A DNA stretch of 64,000 bases from Timema cristinae. Lineage: Eukaryota; Arthropoda; Insecta; Phasmatodea; Timematidae. The DNA lies in contig JBCFYV010000012.1 in assembly GCA_039000515.1 (NCBI GenBank), forward strand, positions 112,739,883-112,803,882. Reading direction: 5' to 3'. This document shows positions 56,509 to 64,000 of the stretch, in pieces (positions within the stretch are counted from its first letter, which is position 1; each line of letters opens with the position of its first letter). A program made the position numbers and the translations under genes. Below the pieces are notes generated by a model. It was given only the letters and a program-made list of their open reading frames with translations. It was not told where the DNA came from and did no database searches.

Positions 56509-57070
56509 GACACGCTTCAGTGGCAGAAAGGTCTAAAGCAGTGGTCAACAAACGGCGGACCACGGTCCACATCCGGACCGCAGACACATCTTTGAGGACA
56601 TTGATGAGATACCGATAAAGAGGAGACATGATGCTATTTCAGTGTTGGGTGTTTGGTAAACACGGAAGGCCAGCAATAATAAATAAGTAAAATAACTAAA
56701 AATGAAAAATAAAATCACGTTATTGAATTAGTACAGTCCTATAGGGCTTTAACTTGAATCACTGTTAAAGTTTTGCTGAACCGTAGAAGTATATCGAGTT
56801 TTTAAACCGGACCTCCCATCAAAAATAAATGGGAACCCCTGGTCTAAGGCTCACTCTCGTGTTATTGCTGATGACGGGGAGATCAGTGTTTGAATCCCAG
56901 TCGGGTCTCCTGAAGATGGTATTTTCTAAATTGTTTCCCACTCTCCTTCCACGCAAACGTGGCTAGATAACCTCTAAAATAATTCCTTCCTCATCTCTAT
57001 CCCATTAGAGTAATTATCATAGATGCGTGTAAACTGAACAGGTGGTAAGACGCGGTGACAAAAAAAAATT
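56509..57070 (+). mobile_element. SINE-H split by a hAT element
   Basis: Head 'acacgcttcagtggcagaaa' up to 56530-56538, then variable arm, B-box 'gatcagtgtttgaatcccag', body, 'cccattagagtaattatcat' and tail 'caggtggtaagacgcggtga' from 56850. Confidence 0.82.
56539..56841. mobile_element. Non-autonomous hAT element in a SINE A-box
   Basis: Left end CAGTGGTCAACAAACGGCGG; right end in reverse complement CAGGGGTTCCCATTTATTTT. Flanks GTCTAAAG (56531-56538) and GTCTAAGG (56842-56849) differ at one base. 303 bp, non-coding. Confidence 0.88.
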
Positions 57071-57130
57071 AATTGGCTTATTTAAGAGATGTAATAGTTT
57101 CATTCCGAGAAAGTGTGCCAACGTTTTCTT

Positions 57131-57167
<37 letters not shown>

Positions 57168-57871
57168 ATGAATTACAAATCTCCTCGTCCAGTAAATCAC
57201 AAATCAAGAACACTTGCCAACATTATACACACTTTTACCAATGGTTTTAATGACATAATAAACGGAATTTATATTTAATATCTTATAAAAAACGTTCCGT
57301 CGTCATTAACTACTTTTTCTTCGCGGAACTTCAAACTGTAGAAAACAACCGGCTCCAGGGGAATATTACAAGACCCAATAAGCCAAGAATGTAAGAGACA
57401 CCGTCAATACTGGACGCTTCAGGCAAAGATAATTATAATCAGAGACTGGATTGATACATCACAGATAATACTCATGAAGTCATAAGATTCTCTTCATGAT
57501 CCCTTGGTTGTGAAAACTTTTTTCAGAGGTCATGTTTGGTCATTTTGGATATTTAGATAATATTTTATTGGTTTGCGTCATTTTTGAGTTATTTTTAAGA
57601 ATTCATTTTGAATATGTGGTCCTATATTTTTTAATACCCTCAATCTTTTTTTATAAATATATATAGGAATTAACACTTTTTTACTTTCTCTTGACACCTT
57701 GGAGAGAGAACTATTGTGATCAGCAGATTTAAAAAGAAATATCCCAACTCGAGATTTTGATAAATATCGACGTTTCATGACCCCCTGAAACAAAAAAAAA
57801 GTTTCGTGATGCCATCTCTCTGTCCATCTGTCTCTCTAGAGCCGAAACCATTTTCCCAATTGGGATAAAAC
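57071..57871. other. Mostly unannotated; (CA)n at 57133-57166
   Basis: Besides the CA microsatellite, 57780-57850 ('ctctctgtccatctgtctct') resembles LINE 3' untranslated sequence. No gene recognised. Confidence 0.45.
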
Positions 57872-57883
57872 CTTATATCTAGG

Positions 57884-58143
57884 ACCCGCCTCGGTGGCGT
57901 AGTTGGCTAACGCGCTTGTCGTGGAAAGCTCGACTGCTGAGGACGGGGAGATCGAGGTTCGAATCTCGGTCGGGTGAACTGGGGGTGGTTTTTCCTAAAT
58001 GGTTTTCCACTCTACCTCCACGCCAATGTGGGTTCACTTCCTCTTATTCAACCTTCCCAATTCCTAATCCATTAGCGTAATTAGTACTTAAAGCGTATAA
58101 CCCGAACGGGTAGTAAGACGCGGTGCTAAATATTATAATATTA
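57884..58143 (+). mobile_element. SINE-A, full length with 12-bp target duplication
   Basis: Head ACCCGCCTCGGTGGCGTAGT, B-box, body and shared tail intact. CTTATATCTAGG at 57872-57883 and 58144-58155 is identical. It is among the least diverged SINEs here, so a recent insertion. Confidence 0.95.
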
Positions 58144-58261
58144 CTTATATCTAGGGTTGTCATAAGGTTACCCAAAGTTTTTAAAAAAAATTCACAGAGT
58201 GGTTGGAGTAAGAAGATAATTTAGTCAATGAACGTTGTATTCTCCTTGCTTTTTGGTTTGT

Positions 58262-58366
58262 CCTGGAGAACCTGTAACTAGGAAGGAGAGGGTTGCATTG
58301 GGAGGGGGTAGCTATTACTTCTAAAGCAGGTATTACACATTCCTGGTGAGACTGCAACTAAAGTCT
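58262..58366 (+). repeat. Minisatellite, left part
   Basis: 'gggagggggtagctattact' then 'tctaaagcaggtattacaca' and 'ttcctggtgagactgcaact': one unit plus a partial of the array that continues at 61976. Confidence 0.85.
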
Positions 58367-58907
58367 GTTCACCGTAGGAATTGTTTTCTGAAAGGCCTTT
58401 TCCACTACCAGAAATCTATTATATAGTAGGACTAGATAGCTGTTGGCCGCGGCTTTGCTCGCGTGAAAGTTGATTATATACAAATACGAAAATATACATA
58501 TGTATTTACAGATTAATTTAAAATATTACGTTACGTTGATGACCATAACTTGACCTCAGATCAAAAATAATGCAAGTCCAATACAAACTTTCACCCCCTT
58601 TTTCATTCCTTATTAAATAAAATTTCCAAAATTCCTGAAACACATATTTATTTGTTTTACGTCAATAACCGAAATACAAAATTTTGTTTATGTAACTTTC
58701 AAAATGACGGACTTTCATACATATTATCATCCCCTATTTTGACCCCTTTGGAGTGGAATTTTCTAAAATCCTTTCTTAGGCCCCCCTTACACGATCAATA
58801 TATTGTTTCAAAGTTATTGCTTCAATATATTGAAAAAATTGGTACCCCCTCAGACGGCTCAATAATATTGGTCAATATTATCAGTCACAATCTTGCTTTG
58901 AAAGAGG

Positions 58908-60859
58908 ATGTCTCTACATAGAGAAGCTACCGGTACTTTAAACGCGCCCGGCATGTCCCTTTTCAATGATGCTGAATCCAGTAGTTTATTAATTGCCTTG
59001 TGTACAGCATTAAAGAACAAGAGTAAAAAAAAGAGACAGCGAATAGTATGGACCAAGAATTGGTTGAGAAGACGTTCCACTCATGGACATCAGGACCTGA
59101 TTCAAGAACTCACTAAAGAGCCGGAAGACTATAGAAATTTTTTACGAATGGATGAAGCATTGTTTCACGAGTTAGTGACGCTGATTTCACCATTAATAAA
59201 AAAGGAAGATACGGTGATGAGAAAAGCCATTTCACCGGATGAGCGATTAGCCGTCACTCTTCGATATCTAGCAACAGGGAACAGCTTCGAAGACTTGAAG
59301 TTTTCGTCATACATTGCTGCAACAACTATCAGCGAAATAGTCGAAGAAACCTGTGATGCGCTATGTGTGTCTCAAAGATTATATTAAGGTAAGAAAACAA
59401 TAAAACTCGTTACTAACATTAAGTAACTTATTTATTAAATGGTTTTTTGAAATAATGACAAATAATTAGGTAAAAAAAATTCATATTAAATAAATAATTA
59501 TTTAAATGAATTATTGAAATGAAGAAAAAAATTAGCCACCGAGCCCTGATTTTGGTCTACACTCTAAGAAAAAGCCAAATTTTGCATTTGAGAGTAAGTA
59601 GAGGCACTCAAATATGAACCATGCGATAGAGGGGTGCTAGTTCTTGCTGGTTCGCTTATGAATACTGAGCCCCGGTGAAGTGTACCCATTTGCCCCTCAA
59701 ATATTATTTAGTTTATAAATTTTTTGCCAAACAGTTGTTGCTGGGGAGCCATCTTCATGAGTTCTGTAGCCCAAGTGGTAGCCACCTGGAGCTCAGCTGA
59801 GACAGGTTCTTGAAGCCGAATAGAAGCCAATCTAATGAGCTCATCTGCTGGATCTTTTGGCTGAGGCCTCTTTTTCTTTGTAGGCCGTGGGGTACTACTA
59901 ACAGCGTTTTCAGTGTCATGAATAATCGAAAAGTCCACAACAGAACCCTTAAAAAGCAACGAAAGAAAAAATTACAAAAGAAAATGAAATCACTATCATA
60001 TAGTGTAAATATTAATATCGTTTAATTCTTGTTGTTTCAGATGCCTGGATGCCCTGAGGAATGGAAGGCTTTAGCAGAAGACTTCAAGAAGCGATGGAAC
60101 TTTCCGCACTGCACAGGCGCTTTAGACGGCAAACACATTACAATTATTAAGCCTGCCAAGTCGGGCTCATTTTATTACAACTATAAAGGGACATTCAGCG
60201 TAGTATTAATGGCTTTAGTAAATGCCAATTACGAATTTATTATGGCTGATTGTGGCATAAATGGCCGTGTTTCTGACGGTGGTGTAATGGGCTACACAAC
60301 GTTTGGAAAAAAAAATGGCTGAAGGTACCCTTGGTCTTCCTGCTATGGAAGAGTTGCCCAACTATCCCGTAAAACTGCCGTATGTTTTTGTTGGTGATGA
60401 TGCCTTCCCATTAACTGAAAATTTAATGAAGCCCTACCCGGGGAGAACCTCACTGATGATCAACGAATATTTAACTATCGTTGCAGAAGAGCTCGAGGCA
60501 TCGCTGAAAATGCATTTGGCATTATGGCTGCCAGATTCAGGATCTTTCAAAAACCTACTAGCCTCTCCCCAAAAAAAGTCAGAAGAATCGTATTGACATG
60601 CTGTTATCTACATAACTACATACGGAAGATGCGAATGGATGACTATATGCCAAGAGGATCCGTGGACATAGAGCTTCAAGAGACAGGTGTCACAATATCT
60701 GGCGCCTGGAGAAACGAGGGTGTTGCGCTACATTCATTATGTAGTAGTAACACAAGCAGAAACAGTACAGACAGGGTTAAATGTATCAGAAACAGCTACA
60801 GCGAATATTTTAGTGACAAAGGGTCAGTTTGTTGGCAGCATAAAGTTCAATCAAAATAG
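58908..60859 (+). pseudogene. Harbinger DDE nuclease (transposase), two exons, frameshifted
   Basis: Cuts and joins the element's ends together with its MADF partner, in the nucleus. Exon 1 is 58908-59388 and starts MSLHREATGT. It holds the basic KKKRQRIVWTKNW segment, then RKAISPDERLAVTLRYLATG, and ends at AAG|GTAAG. Exon 2 begins at 60041 after TTGTTTCAG and reads MPGCPEEWKALAEDF, the usual Harbinger joint. Catalytic acids are D in GALDGKHI (60125), D in YVFVGDDAF (60396) and E in GIAENAFGI (60506), all present. Total ~430 codons fits the family. Three single-base frameshifts break it: one just before the exon 1 donor (about 59365-59375), one at the nine-A run 60307-60315, and one near 60437-60443. 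Stop at 60857-60859. The start could also be the ATG at 58953. Confidence 0.93.
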
Positions 60860-61545
60860 ATGAATCTCAATGTAAATCAATGTTTATGTATACATTTGCC
60901 TAATAAACTTTTAAAGTTGATGTTTTCTAATGAAATTTCAACCTACCTCACTTTCATCCTCACAGGTGTTGATAGAATCACTTGGTGTTTCTTGGTCTAT
61001 GAGAAACTTCATCGAGTCAAAATACCACAATGTCGATTCATAAACCTCCTCTGCTCCTGCACCTGATTTTTTAGAATCGTTCATTTTTTTCAACTCCTTC
61101 CTGAAGTTAGTCCGGAGGGAATTGAATTTTTTTGCCAGGACTTCCCTCGTGGCCTTGGGGTATCTTTCGTGATAAAGTTGAAGCAATTTTTCATAGGCTT
61201 GGGCTTTTTTGTCCCTGTCCATATAATCGTCTGACTTCACTTTCCACAAGACAGGTAATGATTGGTACAACTGAAACAACATTATAAAATATGGGTAAAT
61301 ATATCTATATAAACACAAATACCCCGTATCTGTGATTTGAATTTATTTATTTAACAAATTATGGAATGGGAGTCCAATTTAAAAAAATATATCTATGCAG
61401 TAGGCCCTACAAGTTGATTTTTTTTGTATACAAAGTAGTATGTAAAAATGGGAGTACTTACCTCTATACATTTCATAAGAAAAACTCGTTCCTCTTCTTT
61501 TTATTTTAAAAGCAATTCTTTTTTAGTTAATTTTGATTTATCCAT
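59708..61545 (-). pseudogene. Harbinger MADF/Myb-like DNA-binding protein, three exons, one in-frame stop
   Basis: In Harbinger elements this partner binds DNA and brings the nuclease to the ends and the nucleus. Exon 1 is 61545-61462 (MDKSKLTKKELLLK, then a TAA at 61503-61501, then KEEERVFLMKCIE), donor GAG|GTAAGT. Exon 2 is 61270-60947, after TTGTTTCAG, beginning LYQSLPVLWKVKSDDYMDRD with the MADF pattern (W, then YEKLL.L, then KKFNSLRTNFRKEL); donor GAG|GTAGGT. Exon 3 is 59947-59708 after TTTTTAAG, starting GSVVDFSIIHD and ending FGKKFIN. Frames join in phase 0 and give 215 codons. The TAA is the only visible defect; a downstream start would lose only the short N-terminus before MADF. Exon 3 lies in the nuclease's intron, and nuclease exon 2 lies in this gene's second intron. 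Confidence 0.9.
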
Positions 61546-61975
61546 TTTTGCGGACTTTCAACAACTTTAAGCACAATTGTTGAACACTCTAGACAGATTG
61601 ACATGATATTGCGCAATATAACCCTCACACGTTAAGATAAGCTTTCAATATATTGGCGGGTCCTCAATAAAAATCAAACATTTTTAATTCTGTTCAATAA
61701 TTTTTCATTCAATATTTTCCTTTCAATATCGCCCTTACACCGTCAATATATTGAGTGACATTAAATATTGAATCAATATATTGATCGTGTAAGGGGGGCC
61801 TTAGTGGGTGCCTACATAACAAAATGAATATACAGTCCGAATTTAATGCTTGTAGCCTTGATAGTTTGCGCTCGGCGATGATGAATGTCAGTCAGTCAGT
61901 CAGTCAGGACATGTTATTTTATAAGTATAGATATTGGTAGGAAAAATGACCTTTCGGAGAGTAATTCCTACCGTG

Positions 61976-62225
61976 AATGGAGTATAGACTGGAGAGGGTT
62001 GGGTTGGGAGGGGTATCTATTACTTCTGAAGCAGGTATTACACATTCCTGGTAAGACTGTAATTATACAGGAGGGGGTAGCTATTACTTCTGAAGCAGGT
62101 ATTACACATTCCTGGTAAGACTGTAACTATACGGGAGGGGGTAGCTATTACTTCTGAAGCAGGTATTACACATTCCTGGTAAGACTGTAACTATACGGGA
62201 GGGGGTAGCTATTACTTCTGAAGCA
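61976..62225 (+). repeat. 64-bp minisatellite, about 3.5 units
   Basis: Unit GGAGGGGGTAGCTATTACTT then CTGAAGCAGGTATTACACAT then TCCTGGTAAGACTGTAACTA plus TACG. The last three units are almost identical. It continues the array at 58262. Confidence 0.93.
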
Positions 62226-63534
62226 CATATTTGTAAATTAATATTATATTTAGCAGAATGCAGAGTTTTTGGGGTAGTTTTTATAGGCTTGTCATTGTAT
62301 AGACCAGTGTTTGTCTAACTTCTCCCAATAGCGAACCATGATAGGTGTTCTATGCACACGCGGGCCACCCCACCTTAATACACTACTTATCTGTCACTTG
62401 TCGGAGCAGGATATTTTCTAGCGAGTGTTTATCAAGCAGTAAAGACAGATTTTTTATAACTTTGTTTCATACACATATTTTACAGTGCAATATGTATAGG
62501 AATAGCCTTAACTGACATCTTGAAACTATTCTAAATCTGTCAAGTCATATGATCTGTAACTTTTGATATTATGAATAAAATAACACAAATAAAGTAGTAA
62601 GATTTCTATGAATATCGGTACTTTCTATTAACATTGGATTGTACTTTGTAATAAATTATAGTTGACTTAGTAGAGTTATCTTGTCAATATTGTACTATTT
62701 TGAATTATTTTACATTTTACTTTCTAATAAAAGGGGGGGAAAAAATGTTAACTGTGAAAAACTTTCAACCTCGGGTTATTAATAATCTTTTAGTTTTATG
62801 TAACCTATAACCCAAAAACCATTCTGTCTGTCCTCCATGTGTTTTTACTTTTATTGGAGTCCTCAAATAAAGAATAGTTTAATTTTGGGAAATTTCCGAA
62901 AATTGACGTAGCGATTTTGTTTAAAATGGATACCTGGGAAGTCTTGTAATGATACTGTTTTGAGCCCCTCTCATATATTAAAAAATTCATGGCTGAAGTG
63001 TATTTTTCTTTAAAGAACCCGGTCCCGCCATCACGGGATATTTAGTCTGTGTGTACACCTGCTCGGGTTTATGTTGTTGTGTTAGTGGCCGTTACTTAAA
63101 ATAAAGCCCAAACATTTTAATAGTTCTTGAATATAAATAAAATGTTTTGTTTGGTTGGACATCTAATCACGAAGGGTTATTAATCTTAGAAGTTGGATTT
63201 TAAAATTAAATGTTGACTAAATGAACGTTTTATAATTAAATTGGTATATTAGTAAATTCATATATCTTGATTCTATGTTAATAATATACTTACATACCTA
63301 ATTACACCGTTCCCTCACAGGGTAGGCAAGAAACATTACAAGTTCTGTAACGTAACATTTTCTATTTTAATATTAAATATTTAGATGTGGGAATTTTGTT
63401 TAATTCTTTAAAAGTGACGAGGGTAATTGTCCCATGAAGGTTTGAGTTTGGTGGGTAAGTCTGTGAATATAGCTCAAAAAACAACTCCGTACTTAATATA
63501 GCCTCACTAACTTTCTACACACTTCCCTAACCTT
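62226..63534. other. Mostly unannotated; one hAT-like end
   Basis: CAGTGTTTGTCTAACTTCTC at 62306 looks like a hAT terminus, but no partner end was found. The rest is AT-rich with no recognised gene. Confidence 0.4.
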
Positions 63535-64000
63535 GCATACTCCCTTCACTTTAACAACATCCTTACACTGAGATATTCATGCTCTTTTATTCTTAAAACT
63601 CTTAATGTTTCTCTTTTTCATACATTCGTCTACAAAATTTAGCCACGTCTTACATGGCCTAACCCTACCTTTATATCCCCACACTCTACCTTCATAAATT
63701 TGCTTCCTCACTCGATCCAAATTCATCCTCTCAACATGCCCAAACCAACGTAATACGCTTATCTCACATTGATCTATTGGATTCCTTTCAAACCGCACTC
63801 CTTAAGCACCCATTCATCACTGACTCTGTCCCTACGAGTTTTTCCACATACACTTATTAGATATATAATTCCAATCGCATTCAACTTGCTCTTGTGTTTC
63901 TCCTGACAAAACCACACTTCACATCCTTAAAACAATGTTGGTTTCAGCACACTTTTATTTACCGCCATCTTTGCCTCTTTCGATACTACTTCATTCTTCG
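63535..64000 (-). pseudogene. Non-LTR retrotransposon reverse transcriptase, C-terminal part, runs off the window
   Basis: On the minus strand, from the window edge, peptides read KEAKMAVNKSVLKPTL, a damaged YGCEVW block, QEKHKSKLNAI, then SVCGKTRRDRVS and EWVLKECGLKG. Next come LRWFGHVERMNLDRV, IYEGRVWGYKGRVRP and WLNFVDECMKKRNIKS, ending at 63577. This is the typical tail of an insect/arthropod LINE ORF2 after the reverse transcriptase core. A stop after the 'KPTLF' block and a frame change near 63790 show that it is broken. The catalytic domain would lie beyond 64000. It is not the same family as the fragments at 34430 and 47515, whose tail reads DVIEG...LDDLKE. Confidence 0.8.

Larger units (their letters stand above)
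58779..61800 (+). mobile_element. Nearly complete PIF/Harbinger transposon
   Basis: Perfect 27-bp inverted ends at 58779-58805 and 61774-61800, starting GGCCCCCCTTACACGATCAA. TTA is repeated at 58776-58778 and 61801-61803. At 3022 bp it carries the two genes normal for the superfamily, on opposite strands: nuclease (plus) and MADF/Myb-like protein (minus). AATATATTGA motifs recur in both subterminal zones and may bind the transposase complex. Few lesions imply recent insertion. 59530-59690, within the nuclease intron, may hold a small unrelated insertion. Confidence 0.95.
58436..61930 (+). mobile_element. RTE-type LINE 3' region, split by Harbinger
   Basis: 58436-58778 begins 'gctgttggccgcggctttgctcgcgtgaaag' in pieces and ends 'ccctttggagtggaattttctaaaatcctttctta'. 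It resumes at 61804 as 'gtgggtgcctacataac' and closes with 'gtcagtcagtcagtcagtca' and 'ttttataagtatagat'. This order is the usual 3' untranslated end of insect RTE elements. It has no ORF. The joined text across the Harbinger gap reads smoothly with a single TTA. Confidence 0.75.
58367..61975. mobile_element. TIR element T, host of the nested insertions
   Basis: Left arm TTCACCGTAGGAATTGTTTT... (58367-58420) and right arm in reverse complement TTCACGGTAGGAATTACTCT... match over ~50 bases. They sit exactly at the junctions with the interrupted minisatellite. Internal sequence is the RTE-like region and the Harbinger element. A related solo end lies at 18055. No target duplication identified. 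Confidence 0.6.

Overview
This is repeat-rich, AT-rich eukaryotic nuclear DNA, almost certainly from an insect. There are no bacterial-style operons. The recognisable proteins are transposon proteins, two of them with GT-AG introns. About thirty tRNA-derived SINEs end in (TAA)n tails, and a short (CCTAA)n tract resembles the insect telomere repeat. The SINE heads look like repeats I recall from stick insects (Timema), but that is a recollection and not a database match, so I only propose 'insect, possibly a phasmid'.

The window is intergenic or intronic DNA packed with mobile elements. From 0 to 14 kb there are scattered SINEs (called here A, B, V, C, E, G and H by their heads), two hAT elements with clear 8-bp target duplications (2.33-3.41 kb and 6.69-7.30 kb, the second inside a SINE), and the first copy of a ~220-bp TA-flanked hairpin MITE. 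From 14 to 21 kb there are a 44-bp minisatellite, a 37-bp array, a second copy of an unclassified repeat first seen at 0.6-1.7 kb, and a decayed Harbinger copy lying against a MITE. From 21.5 to 23.2 kb lies a broken Tigger/pogo transposase on the minus strand. From 24 to 34 kb there are more SINEs, several copies of a TTAA-flanked fold-back element, and decayed LINE 3' sequence. At 35.46-35.95 kb a MULE-like element is built of three ~150-bp units, each with its own inverted ends. From 39 to 44.5 kb there are tandem repeats and an ~800-bp element with long inverted arms, one arm carrying a SINE. A possible host-gene exon on the minus strand lies at 48.0-48.3 kb, with a possible promoter near 49.3-49.4 kb. 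At 54.4-55.0 kb sits another inverted-repeat element.

The most informative locus is 58.25-62.23 kb. A minisatellite is interrupted by a TIR element that contains an RTE-type LINE 3' region, which is itself interrupted by a 3.02-kb Harbinger element. That Harbinger has 27-bp perfect terminal repeats, a TTA duplication and both of its genes: a DDE nuclease on the plus strand and a MADF/Myb-like protein on the minus strand, with interlocked exons. The nuclease has three frameshifts; the MADF gene has one in-frame stop.

SINEs A, B, V and H have different tRNA-like heads but the same 3' end, ending in a GGTAGTAAGACGCGGTGCTA-type tail. This suggests they are mobilised by one LINE that recognises that tail. 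Many copies carry 9-15 bp target duplications. I see no CRISPR array, rRNA gene, functional tRNA gene or prokaryotic regulatory signal.
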